Positions 39,465 to 53,938 of a stretch of DNA of 64,000 nt are shown piece after piece; the stretch's first letter is position 1; each line of letters starts with the position of its first letter. A program made the translations under genes and the position numbers. The DNA lies in NCBI GenBank assembly GCA_017590115.1, contig JAGGNK010006559.1, forward strand, positions 1,631,054 through 1,695,053, given 5' to 3'. Under the pieces are notes generated by a model. That model searched no databases, had not been told where the DNA came from, and saw only the letters and a list, made by a program, of their open reading frames with translations. Origin of the DNA: Montifringilla adamsi (lineage: Eukaryota > Chordata > Aves > Passeriformes > Passeridae).

Positions 39465-40095
39465 GGGGAAAGGGATCGGGGTACGGGAAATTGATTGGGG
39501 TACGGGAAAGGGATCGGGGTACGGGAAATTGATTGGGGTACGGGAGAGGGATTGGAGTATGGGAAAGGGATGGGGTATGGGAGAGGGGATTGGGGTACGG
39601 GAAAGGGGATTGGGGTACGGGAAAGGGGATTGGGGTACGGGAAAGGGGATTGGGGTACGGGAAAGGGATTGGGGTACGGGAAATGGGGATTGGGGTACGG
39701 GAGAGGGATTGGAGTATGGGAAATGAGGATTGGGGTACGGGAAAGGGGAATTGGGGTACGGGAGAGGGATTGGGGTACGGGAAATGGGAATTGGGGTACG
39801 GGAGAGGGATTGGGGTATGGGAAAGGGGATTGGGGCACGGGTAAAGGGGATGGGGTACAGGAAATGGGGATTGAGGTACGGGTAAAGGGGATGGGGTACG
39901 GGAAATGGGCATTGGGGTACGGGAGAGGGTATTGGGATACAAGGAAAAGGGACTGAGGTACAGGGAAAGGGATTGGAGTATGGGAAAAGGGGGATTGGGG
40001 TATGGGAAAAGGGATTGAGGTACAGAAAAAAGGGATTGAGGTATGGGAAAAGGGGATTGGGGTATGGGGAAAGGGGATTGGGATACAGGGCAATC
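39465..40095. repeat. GGGTACGGGAAAGGGATTG minisatellite
   Basis: About 30 copies of a 19-20 base unit ggggtacgggaaaggggatt. Almost every unit has a CpG inside GTAC-GGG; toward the right end the CpG decays (tatggg, tacaggg). All strand frames through it are repeat artefacts. Confidence 0.95.
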
Positions 40096-40435
40096 CAGGT
40101 ACAGGACAATCCCATCCCACCCCTACCATGGCAGGGACACCTCCCACTGTCCCAGGTCACTCCAAGCCCTGTCCAGCCTGGCCTTGGGCACTGCCAGGGA
40201 TCCAGGGGCAGCCACAGCTGCTCTGGGCACCCTGTGCCAGGGCCTGCCCACCCTGCCAGGGAACAATTCCTGCCCAAGATCCCATCCAGCCCTGCCCTCT
40301 GGCAGTGGCAGCCATTCCCTGTGTCCTGTCCCTCCAGGCCTTGTCCCCAGTCCCTCTGCAGCTCTCCTGGAGCCCCTCCAGGCCCTGCAAGGGGCTCTGA
40401 GCTCTCCCTGGAGCCTTCTCCTCTCCAGGTGAGCA
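40095..40435 (-). mobile_element. CR1 LINE fragment
   Basis: Directly abuts the 39465-40095 array. Contains ccatggcagggacacctccc, actgtcccaggtcactccaa and the ORF2-end region ccctgcaaggggctctgagc. Confidence 0.88.
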
Positions 40436-40590
40436 CCCCCAGCTCTCCTGGAGGAGACAGGACATCTAGAGGATCCTTGAGGCTGTGTGTAGGACTGGAG
40501 AGCTGCGGTGGGCAGCTCCTTGTGGCACAGCCAGGGCTCCCCAGGGACTCAGAGGAGCCACGGGGCCAGGAGTGAAGCAGTTAAACTCTG

Positions 40591-40597
40591 TATAAAA
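40591..40597 (+). promoter_or_regulatory. TATA-like box upstream of an orphan GC-rich segment
   Basis: TATAAAA in ctctgtataaaacacagg, followed over 500 bases by a unique, increasingly CpG-rich stretch (40740-41160) with tgtttgc and acaaagg (FOX- and SOX-like) sites. No exon with homology follows, so this is weak. Confidence 0.25.
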
Positions 40598-41225
40598 CAC
40601 AGGCCGGTGATGTTGTGTTGTATAACAGACAGATAATATGTTTTTTTCCCGGCATCTGTGCTCCAGCTTGCCTGAAAAGCTCCAGACCTGAATTTCAACC
40701 CCTGTCAGCAGTTCCAGTCCAGCCTCGCAGCGCTGTCACCCGCAGTAAATTACCGGCTTGGCGTTAATCTGCCTGAGCGCAGAGAGCCGAGATCCCTGCA
40801 AATGCATCTCCCAGACATCCCCTGCAAGCCGCAGCTTTAAAATCCATTCGGGGGAAGCAGAGCAGGGATTTTATTGGAAGGCAAAGAGAAAGCTCGGCTC
40901 CCGAGGGAGCGCGGCCCAGGGGAGGGGAGATAAAGCCACCCCGGCCCGGGGCGGGGGGGACAGGCCATTGTTTGCTACAAAGGACAGGAAACGAGCCTCA
41001 AAGGGGACATGAAAGAACCTTAAAACAAATGCAGATCAGCGAGCGGGGATGGCTCCGAGCATCTCCCGCCTGCGCTGCCCGGGGTGCTGCGGCCGCGCGG
41101 GGCTCGGAGCCGGGGACCCCTCGGCTGCTGGGACCTGCCTTTCCCCCCAGGGTGGAGGAGAAAAGGGCCGGAGGAGCCTGGCATCACCTCGATCCACCCG
41201 TTGGTGCCTGGCTCAATGGTTGTAG

Positions 41226-41405
41226 AATCGTCAAATCAAGGAATGGTTTGGGATGGAAGGGACCTTAAAGTGCCACCCCTGCCATGGCAGGGACATTTCC
41301 ACTGTCCCAGGCTGCTCCGAGCCCTGTCCAACCTGGCCTTGGCCTTATGGTTAGACTCCATGGTCTTAAAGCTCCTTTCCAACCTAAAAAATTCCATGGT
41401 TCCAA
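41226..41405. mobile_element. Two CR1 tails in opposite orientation
   Basis: 41226-41340 is a reverse-complement CR1 end (gaatggtttgggatggaagg); 41345-41405 is a sense CR1 end (atggttagactccatggtct). Confidence 0.75.
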
Positions 41406-42439
41406 CCCACTTCCCTTCCAAATCCCTTCATTCCCACGGGGTGTGACTGAGCCGGGCAGGACACTCAGAGCTTGTCCTCACTCCAGCCTTGGGCTGCTCT
41501 CCTGCTCCTTTAGTGCCCCCAAAACTCATCCCGTCCTCCATCCATCACCAAAACTCATCCATCCCCCCCTGCCCAGCTCCACACAGCCCCAGAACTGGGT
41601 GGGTTTGGTGTCTCCTTAGAGCCCCCCAAGGAGGGGGAACTGCTGTGGTGCCCCCCTGGCTGAGGGCTCTGCCTGGAGAAACCGAGTTGTGCTCAACCAG
41701 AGGAGTCACTGAGGTGCCAAAAACGTGTTAAAACCAATTTTACTACACAGAGATACCCCTTATCTGCTCTGAAAAAGTGTGGGTTTGGTCCCTTTGGAGT
41801 TGAGCCCCTCTGCTGATCGTTCTGCTCCTCCCAGCGAGAGCAGGCTGGCGTTTGAGCCAAGTGGCAGCAGTGACCCACGGTGGCCCACAAAGCCATTTCC
41901 TGCCATACAAGGCAGGCTGGTGGCCCTCTGCCAGAGGGGACAATGAGGGACGGTGGGGCCTGGCCTGTGAGCCCTCGTGTTCCTGTTTACTTGAAGCCTT
42001 GGTCGTGGATCAGAGAGATTTCTCTGGCTCCTTTCTCAGCGATTTTGAGCGCAGTGGCAGGCAGCAGCGCCCAAATCCTGCAGGAATCCTCCTCCTCTCT
42101 GGGGTCCCTGCCATTGGTGGCTCTGTGTCATCAGGGGGAACCTTCCCCAGCCCTGCAGGGGGTCGCACCAGCTCTGTCACCCCCTGGAAGGACAGCAGCG
42201 CCCGAGGCCAGCTCCTGGGCCCTGCTGAGGCCAGTAGCATTGCAGGCTGGCCAGGAGGACAGCAGGGCTCTGTGTGCTCCTGTCACACGAGGGAAGGGAC
42301 AAACATCAGGGAGGGGAGTTCCCGCTGTTATCTCGTCCTTCCTGCAGCCCAGAGCCTGACACACACCCTGCCTTTATCAGCCCGGCCCGCGGGCACAGCC
42401 GGGAGGGGCTGGGACAGCGACAGGGGCCGGGCAGGGGGA

Positions 42440-43031
42440 CAGGAACGTGGCATTGGGAACAGGAAAGTGACACTGGGGATGGGAGAGTGGCACTGAGGAC
42501 AGAAACGTGGCCCTGGGGGTGGGAACATGGCACTGTGGACAGGAACTTGGCACTGGGGACAGGAAAGTGACACTGGGGATGGGAGAGTGGCACTGTGGAC
42601 AGGAACGTGGCCCTGGGGGTGGGAATGTGGCACTGGGGAATGGGAACATAGCACTTGGGAATTTGGCACTGGGAAGGGAACATGGCCCTGGGAATGAGAA
42701 CATAGCACTTGAGATGGGAATGTGGCACTGGGGATGGGAACGTGGTACTGGGGAGAGAAAAGTGGCACTGGGGATGAGAACATGGCACTGGGGATGGCAA
42801 AGTGGCACTGGGGACAGGAATGTGGCCCTGGGAATGGGAACATAGTACTTGGGACAGGAATGTGGCACTGGGGATGGGAAAGTGGCACTAGGGACAGGAA
42901 TGTGGCACCAGGACAAGAACATGGCAGTGGGGACAACAAAGTGGCACTGGGGACAGGAATGTGCCCCTAGGAATGGGAATGTGGCAGTGGGACAAGAACA
43001 TGGCACTGGGGATGGGAAGGTGGCACTGGGG
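42440..43031. repeat. 20-base G-rich minisatellite, left arm
   Basis: About 28 copies of the type ggaacgtggcactggggaca / gggaatgtggcactggggat. Confidence 0.93.
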
Positions 43032-43370
43032 ACAGGAAAAACGAATCAGAGAATTGCTGAGGTTGGAAAAGCTCTCTGGGATCATCGAGTCCAACCATGA
43101 CCCCAGCACTGCCAAGGCCACCCCTAATCCAAGTGTCCCCAAGTGCCACATCCAGCGTGGTTTGACCACTCCAGGGATGGTGACCCCAGCACTGCCCTGG
43201 GCAGCTGTGCCAGGGCCTGACCCCCCTTTCTGTGAAGAAATTTCTCCTGATCTCCACTCCAAACCTGCCCTGGAGCAGCCTGAGGCCTTTCCTCTTGTCC
43301 TGGGCCTTGGGCTCAGGAGAAGAGCCCGACCCCCACCTGGCTGCACCCTCAGGAGGTTGCCAGAGGAATG
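43032..43370 (-). mobile_element. CR1 LINE fragment between two minisatellite arms
   Basis: Starts aatcagagaattgctgaggt, has cgagtccaaccatgacccca and ccctttctgtgaagaaattt; reverse-complement CR1. Flanked on both sides by related 20-base arrays. Confidence 0.92.
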
Positions 43371-44455
43371 TGGGGGTGGAAGCATGGAGCTGGAGAAGGG
43401 ATTGTGGTGCCTGGGGATGGGAACAGTCCTTGGGGACTGGGACACGATGCCTGGAATTGGGAATGTGGCTCTGGAGACTGGAACACAACACCTGGGGATG
43501 GGAACACGGTGCTTGAGGATGGGAATGTGGCTCTGGAGATGCAACCATGGCTCTGGAGATGGAGCACGGCTCTGGAGATGGAACCATGGTATCTGGGAAT
43601 AGGAATGGGAATGTGGCTCTGGAGATGGAACCATGGCATCTGGGGATGGGAATGTGCCTCTGGAGAAGGAACCATGGCATGTGGAGATGGAACATGGCTC
43701 TGGAGATGGAACCGTGGTATCTGGGAATGGGAATGTGGGTCTGGAGAAGGAATCCTGGTTCTTGAGAATGGGAACGTGGCTCTGGAGATGGAACCATAGT
43801 ATCTGGGAATGGGAATGTGGCTCTAGAGAAGGAATGATGGTGTTTGAGGATGGGAACGAGGTGCTGGAGACTGGAACACAGTGCTTCAGGATGGGAATGT
43901 GGCTCTGGAAATAGGACCATGGCTCTGGAGATGGAAAAGTGGCTCTGGAGAAGGAATCCTGGTTCTTGAGGATGGGAACATGGTGCTGGAGACTTGGACA
44001 CTGCACCTGGGGATAGGAATGTGGCTCTGGAGATGGGAACAACCTGCTGGAGAAAGAACCATGGTACCTGGGCATGGTAATGTTGTTGTGGAGGAGGAAC
44101 CATGGCTCTTGAGGATGGGAACACTGTGCTGGAGACTGGAACACAGTGCCGTGGGATGGAAACAGTGCTTGAGGACAGGAATGTGGCACTGGAGATGGAA
44201 ACATGGTGCCTGGGGATGGGTGCTTGAGGATGACAACATGGTTCTGAAGATGGGAACATGGTGCTGGAGAAGGAACCATGGTACCTGGGGATGGGAACGT
44301 GGCTCTGGAGAAGGAATCATGGTTCTTGAGGATGGGAACATGATGCTGGAGACCAGAACACATTCCCTGGGGATGTGAATGTAGCTCTGGAGACTGGAAC
44401 ACACTGCTGAAGACTGGAACACAGCATCTGAGGATTGGAATGTGCCACTGCAGAC
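43371..44455. repeat. 20-base G-rich minisatellite, right arm
   Basis: Roughly 50 copies of units like gggaatgtggctctggagat and ggaaccatggtatctgggga. The unit length and consensus match the left arm at 42440-43031. Confidence 0.93.
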
Positions 44456-44479
44456 AGCAGCACGGTGCCTGGGGACAGA

Positions 44480-45200
44480 AACGTGCCTGCGGAACGCGGT
44501 GCCGCCGGTGGGCAGGCACCGAGCCCCGGGGGAAGCGGCCGAGCGGTGCCGGGACTCGAACCCCGGTCCCCGAGGGGGGCGGTGTGTGTGTGGGGGGGGC
44601 CATGGCGGCTCGGCCATGTTAGCGGGGCCCGGCCGGGGCCGGAGCGGCTCCCGCGGGCTCCTCCGCCCGGGAAAGGGCTCGGGGGCTGCGGGGATGAACC
44701 TTTAGGTGCCGCTGGGGCCGCCCGTTCCCCTCCGCTGGCGGCCGCGGGGCCGGGCCCAGCGCTCCGAGCCCTCTCTGGGGCCGCCTCATCCCCGGGTCTT
44801 CTCCTCCGGCCGCCCCTTCCCGGATCTTCCGCTCCCTTTTCCCCGGCTCTCCCCGCTCCTTTCCCTGGATCTCTCTTTTCCCTGGATCTCCTCCCCGCTC
44901 CCTTTTCCCCGGCTCTCCCCGCTCCTTTCCCTGGATCTCCCTGTTTCCCGGGTGTCCCCGCTCCTTTTCCCGGCTCTCCCATCCCGGGCTGGGCCGTGGC
45001 CGGTCCCTCCCTGGCCCCGGGGACGCTCGGTGTCGTGGCAGCTGCGGCCCGTGGCGCCCGAGCACGGGGGGATCGGGCGGCGAGCGGGGCTTTGGGTGGA
45101 GATTAAAGCGGCTCCGTGCACGGCCAGGGGATTTGCAGGAGCAGAGCGGCTGGGCAGGAGGAGCTGCGAGCCCCCGGTGCCCGTGGAGTGACGCCAGGAG
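44480..45200. promoter_or_regulatory. CpG island, probable ANP32B promoter
   Basis: Sharp rise in CpG and GC right after the minisatellite, 1.4 kb upstream of ANP32B exon 2 and with no other gene to serve. The expected short first coding exon (about 18 residues of the type M-x-M-x-x-R-x-x-L-E-L-R-N) could not be read in it on the plus strand, so the link is by position. Confidence 0.55.
44815..44985. repeat. Pyrimidine-rich tandem repeat in the CpG island
   Basis: Units such as ctctccccgctcctttccct and ggatctc, repeated about four times. Confidence 0.85.
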
Positions 45201-45297
45201 CTGCAGAGCCAGCGGGGTCAGGGCTGGCTGTCCCTGCGTGTCCCGGGGCCTGCTGTGTGTCCTGGGCTATCTGAAAGGGCCCGGCCTGGGGTAAAGC

Positions 45298-45482
45298 TGG
45301 GCTTGGCACGGGTCACCCAGAGCAGCTGTGGCTGCCCCTGGATCCCTGGCAGTGCCCAAGGCCAGGCTGGACAGGGCTTGGAACGCCCTGGGACAGTGGG
45401 AGGTGTCCATGACGGGGTGGCACTGGATGGGCTTTGAGGTCCCTCCCAACCCAAACCATTCCAGCATTCCATGATAACCTGG
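45298..45482 (+). mobile_element. CR1 LINE tail
   Basis: Sense CR1 end: ccctggatccctggcagtgc, acagtgggaggtgtccatga, tggcactggatgggctttga, then ccattccatgat-type terminus. Confidence 0.88.
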
Positions 45483-46619
45483 TGGAGTTCAGGCTCACCT
45501 CTGTGCCCACACATCACAGCAGCCAGCCACCCAGGTCTGGCCTTTGTCACCTTTGCATCCACCATGGTGACAGTCCCAGTTGGGTTGGAGCACCTCAGTT
45601 TTGTGTCGTGTTGGGAGCAAAACAAACTCTGCTGCAAAAGGTCTGAGAGCCTCAAGTCAAACCCCCGAGCAGCGATGCCACTTGAGGAGTTTGAGGTGAT
45701 AATTCATGCTGAACTTGTGCTGTGCAGGTGGCAGAGACGGCCCAGCAGCCCCCAGCCTCTCCCTCTGGGAAGGCAGAGTGGTTTAAAATGACTCCCTGGG
45801 AGTTGGCTGATGTGAGCAGGAGAGGTAAAATGGGAGCGCTGCGAAGGAGGAATTTGGAGAGCGCCACGAGCCTTCTGGCCAAGGCTCATTTTTGCATCTT
45901 GCTGTCAAGAATGTGTGGGGTAAAAGCAGGTTTTGGGAGTGGTTTGTGAGAGCTGGGGCTGTGTCTGGGGGGACAGGGGTGTTTCCCCCAGGTGTTTGGG
46001 GACAGCAGGCCTGTGCTGGTGCTTGGTGGTCCTGGTGGCACAGGGGGGTTGATTCCTTCACGTCCTGAATTCCTGGAGGTTCCTGGATGTGGAATCCATG
46101 CTGGGCACAGTGTTTGGTGCCATCAGTGGCTTTGTGTCACCAGCCTGAGGTTGAGCTCATGTGCTGAGCCCTGCCCAGGCACCTGTGTCACCTCACTGAC
46201 ACTGTCACAGGGAGGTCAGTCCTGTGGGGACAGGTTTTCTGACCCCCGTGGTGTGGGGGACAAAGTGGGAGGGGACAAACCCAGCTGACCTGGTTTGGCC
46301 CCTTGTTAGCAGAGCCTGAAGCTGACTCTGAAAGCTTTATTGATGTGCAGGGAGCTTTGGGATGTGACCTCGTGGTTCCAAACCCCTGGAGGATGGGGGC
46401 TTGGTGGGGACAGCAGGAGTGTGTTGGTGGCCTGTGCTTAGAGGGTGAAACCCCAGCCACAGTGAGGGACTGTCACCAAAAGTTATTTGGCTTTAAGGTT
46501 TTAAATTTGAGTGAGGAGGAACTGGAGGCACAGCTGAGTTCTGGGTGTGTTGGTGATGTCACCTCGAGGCCTGGGGCATGGTGGCAGCTGTGGTGACAGC
46601 TGTGGGTGTCCATGTGCAG

Positions 46620-50489
<3,870 letters not shown>

Positions 50490-50744
50490 TCCCAGCGAGC
50501 CAATCAGTTTTACAGACTCTGACTGTGCTTGTCTTAACCTCCCCGTTGTGTCTGTGTGAGACTGTAAATCCCTGTCTCCCACTCCTCCTCCTCCCCCTTT
50601 GTATGGCTGCAGCGTCCACAATATATTTTTTTAAGATTTAGAATACTGTAGGCATTCAGGGGAATCTTCCATACAAGGCTCACTTTTTTCTCACAAGTAT
50701 CTCATGACCAAAGGCTTTTCTCCGTTCGGTGGTTTGTGCAGCAG

Positions 50745-50747
<3 letters not shown>

Positions 50748-50783
<36 letters not shown>

Positions 50784-50822
50784 CAAAAAAATTAGCAAAA
50801 AAAAAAAAGAGGGGAAAAAAAA
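50748..50822. repeat. Poly(A) tract inside the ANP32B 3' UTR
   Basis: 35 consecutive A residues at 50748-50782, then A-rich sequence with a few G and T. Genomic, so oligo-dT methods would mis-prime here. Confidence 0.9.
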
Positions 50823-52141
50823 ATCTCCTCCTTAGGGTATCTGTGTGTCCGAAATCAGCTGTGCCACACTGGACCCAGAGCTCCAGCTGTCACCCTGCCA
50901 GCACAGAAGGCCTTTGCCACCCTCGTGCCCTCAGCCCAGGGCTCTGGAGATGCTTTTTGAGCCACCTCGGGTGCAAAATCTGGTTCGTCTGCGTGGACTC
51001 ACAACGATCCTGAGGGTGTCTCAGATCTGAAATCATGGTGATGTGATTTCTGGACATGCTTGAAGATGCTTTAGTGCTGGGGATGGGGGGTGCCTGGGGT
51101 TTTGGGGGGAGGGGGGAGGGAGGGGCTGCTTGCATGACCTGGTACCTCTGCCGATGCACCTTGCAGTAACCCTGCACTTGCTTTCCTATTTTATTTTATA
51201 AACTGGAACATTTTTCCCACTGGCCACTTAAGAACCATCCCTTGGGCTGTCCCAGGTGAGGGGGGTTTTTGTGGCTGTGTCTGTGCTGCAGGGAGCCCTG
51301 CAGCAGCTTTGGGAAGGGATAGGGAATGCAGGTGAGGGGATACTGCTCCTCCACCCCTCATTTCACACTGTACAGCCCTGTGCAGCCACCATCACTGTGA
51401 TGCTCCTGCAGACCGTGTTAGCCTGGAAATTCTCAGGGTCCTTCTGCCAGCCAGTGCCACCTCTGCACGGGCCCCTGGTGCCAGCCTGGCCTGGCCATCC
51501 TCCTCTTCCTCCCGGGAACAGAGCTCCTGCTCCCCCCTTGTGTCCCCGCTGTGGGGGTGGCACCCCGAGCTGGCTGGAGGGAGGACTGGGGGAAGCCAGC
51601 CAGGTGCATGCAGCATTCCCAACCCCATTCCCACCTTCCCTGCCATCCCAGAGGTGTCCAGCCAGCGCATCCCTTGGGAGAAGGGCCCGGGGAGGGAGGT
51701 GGGGGCAGCCCGGGGGTGCAGACAAGCACTGGCACTTTGTGGCATTCCCGCTGGGGCTCCGTGTGCCCCCGGGGCCGAGCTCCAGCCCTGCCCTCCCCTC
51801 CCGGGGGGCGTGGGGTGTGTTCAGTAGCACATCCCCCTTCCCGTCTCGCTTTGCTGGTGTCTCTTGCATTGTACAGTCGCTGTGACCATTCGGAGAAGAA
51901 GTAATCCTGTAAAATGCAAACTGAGTAACTTATAAATGTTTAAGGAATTTAAAAAAAAAAAGAAAAAAAAAAAAGTCAGAGCAGCAGTTACTTCTAATTT
52001 TTTTTCCCTGCATTTTTAGCAGATTGTATGGATTTTATATTAGCCTAGTAACTGTCAGGTTTTGATTGGTCAGACTAGTCCCAGAAATAAGGATCTCCAG
52101 CCCTTTTGTATCTTTTGTTACAAAATTTGGATAAAACTTTT

Positions 52142-52147
52142 AATAAA
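52142..52147 (+). terminator. ANP32B polyadenylation signal AATAAA
   Basis: AATAAA in cttttaataaagacttcag, after a run of AT-rich sequence typical of a 3' end and before GC-rich unique DNA. Confidence 0.8.
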
Positions 52148-52734
52148 GACTTCAGTTTTTAAAAATCCATTGCTATGGAGCTTGTCTTGGCTGCCTCTGC
52201 CTTGGGACCAGCCAGGAATGCTCGGAGTGGGGGCCCTGGGGCACGTTTGGGTTTCTGCTGGGAGCAGGGACTGTCCCCTGTCCCCGGGAGGGCTGGGTTT
52301 GGGACAGAGTGGGGGCTCTGCTGTGGGGTGGGGTCCCAGCACCATGGGCTCTGCAGGACCCCCATGGGCCAGAGCTGGACCCCGGCTCAGGGACAGCTTG
52401 GGACGGGGCTCCCTCCTGCCTTCTGGGGTGGCACCTGGAGGAGGCAGGGCAGTGTTCAGTGGGCTGGGGGCCAGGGCAGTCACCTGTGCCAGCTGGGCAT
52501 GGGGGCTGAGCTGTGCCCCCTGCCCTGTCCCTTTGGCACCTCGGGGTCCCTCCTTTTGGGGTGCTCTGTGACCCCGTGCTGGCTCTGTGATGAGCTGGCA
52601 CTCTGCCAGGTCTCAGCAGCTCAGGGACACTTCAGGGTGTCCTTCAGGGCCTGAGGGGACCGGGCTGGACTGGGGAGGGCATGGTGCCAGCTCAGGGTGG
52701 CTGCAGGAGAGAGCCCCGGGGCATCCCGGGGATG

Positions 52735-52858
52735 GCAACAGGAGGAAGGAGGGATGGCAGCAGGAGGAAGGAAGGGATGGCAGCAGGAGGAGGGGATGGC
52801 AGCAGGAGGAAGGAGGGATGGCAGCAGGAGGAGGGGACGGCAGCAGGAGGGAAGGATG
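52735..52858. repeat. GGATGGCAGCAGGAGGAAGG minisatellite
   Basis: Six copies of a 17-21 base unit, ggatggcagcaggaggaagg with shortened versions. Confidence 0.92.
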
Positions 52859-53329
52859 CCCACCTGCCCAGGTGGCCACTGTGCCTTTCTGAGCCCTGTC
52901 CCGGTGTTTGTGGCCCCTCCCAGCGCTGGCAGCAGCAGAGCAGAGCAGGGGCTGCCGGCTCTTGCATCGCTCCCATCCCTCGCTCCCAGCCAGGGCTGGC
53001 GTGGGCACCAGCAGGTCCCAGCACGCCTCCCCTCAAACCAGTTTGCAGCAAACTTTTCACCCCGCTGGGCTGGGCCTGGCAGAGCGGGACTGGGGGAGCC
53101 CCAGGCTGCTCCCACGGGGGGTGCAGCCCCCCAGGCTGGGCACCTGCGCCCTTGCCCCTCCCAATGGCTCTTCTGGGCCATTCCATGCCCTCTGTCTGCA
53201 GCAGGGCTGGGACAGGCACGGAGGCTGCCCGGGGCTTGGGGTCCCACCCTGCTCTGGTTGCTGGTGTGCAGCTGGCAGAGGCTCCAGCCCTGCATGCTCT
53301 GGCAGGGGGCAGGGGCAGCACAGAGTGTC

Positions 53330-53465
53330 CCTTCCCCTTCCTCAGACCTTTCCCTTCCTCAGACCTTCCCCTTCCCAAACACCTCCCTTTCCCAAACTCT
53401 CCCCTTTCCCTTTCCCAAACTTTCCCCTTTCCCTTTCCCAAACTCTTCCCTTTCTCCTTCCCCAA
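53330..53465. repeat. CTTCCCAAACTTTCCC-type repeat
   Basis: Tandem pyrimidine-rich units such as cttcccaaactttccccttt. Confidence 0.85.
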
Positions 53466-53628
53466 GCCAGGCCCTGGCAGGGCCATCCCTGGAGCACAGG
53501 GTCACACCCCCTGTGTCCCCACGTCCCCCTCCTTTGGTTTTGGGGGGCTCCTCAGGGCCAGCCCCGCTCGCCCCTCCCCACGGGGACTGACAGAGCCTCT
53601 CCCGGCTGCCGCTCCTGTACAATTCCCA

Positions 53629-53634
53629 TTTATT
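53629..53634 (-). terminator. ZNF414 polyadenylation signal AATAAA
   Basis: Plus-strand tttatt gives AATAAA on the minus strand, about 305 bases past the ZNF414 stop. Confidence 0.7.
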
Positions 53635-53938
53635 TTTCCGAGATCTCATTCCAGAGAAGTCCACTAACTCCTGAGAACCTACCGGGCTCCCCGCAGAGCC
53701 CCCGGGGCTGAAGCAACAAAACCTTTCGGGGAGGGAGATACGGCGGTTCCGGCTGCGGCAGAGTCCCGAAAATAAAAAGGAAGGGGAGAAATTCCAGGGG
53801 AAACATCGGCCCCTCTGCTGCTCCTGTCCCCAGGGAGGGCTGCCTGTCCCAGCACAGTGGCAGGGCTGTGCTGTGCTCCCTGCCCGGCTTGGGGCAGGGA
53901 CGGGGAGGTGCAGGAGAGTCCCTTGGGAGCCGAGGGCA

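Larger units (their letters stand above)
27540..44479. other. Gene-poor interval between ACER1 and ANP32B
   Basis: 17 kb without a supportable exon. About half is identifiable as CR1 fragments or minisatellites (listed separately). The unique parts include 29950-30260 (AT-rich) and 40590-41160 (TATA-like box followed by a GC-rich segment). Part of the right end may be 5' flank or first intron of ANP32B. Confidence 0.65.
50490..52165 (+). other. ANP32B 3' UTR
   Basis: About 1.7 kb between the stop and the polyadenylation signal, with no CDS. It includes a 35-base A run at 50748-50782 followed by more A-rich sequence to 50822, and a second A-rich stretch at about 51949-51974. The GC-rich middle (51240-51860) has only shadow frames. 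Confidence 0.75.
52166..53610. other. Interval between the convergent ANP32B and ZNF414 3' ends
   Basis: About 1.4 kb, GC-rich, with a 20-base minisatellite (52735-52858) and a pyrimidine-rich repeat (53330-53465). No gene seen; the long frames on both strands lack homology and codon signal. Confidence 0.65.

Noticed and set aside
38970..40436. 488-codon minus-strand frame with YPNPLSRTPIPFP repeats
   Set aside because: It is the reverse of the ggggtacgggaaag minisatellite plus CR1; the 19-20 base unit gives similar long frames in other phases.
44481..44512. ANP32B exon 1 read from cctgcggaacgcggtgccgc (L-R-N-A-V-P-P)
   Set aside because: Only the L-R-N matches; there is no Met-led upstream part of the family start in frame, and the following gtgggc is a poor donor.
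42888..44603. 571-codon minus-strand frame
   Set aside because: Runs through both minisatellite arms and an unrelated CR1; no homology or start context.
44490..44620. tRNA gene on the minus strand, suggested by gttcgagtccc
   Set aside because: A and B boxes are present, but the acceptor arms do not pair, the T stem needs an 8-base loop, and there is no anticodon arm.
45675..45727. Alternative first exon MPLEEFEVIIHAELVLC upstream of ANP32B
   Set aside because: No resemblance to any ANP32 N-terminus, and the following gtggca is a weak donor.
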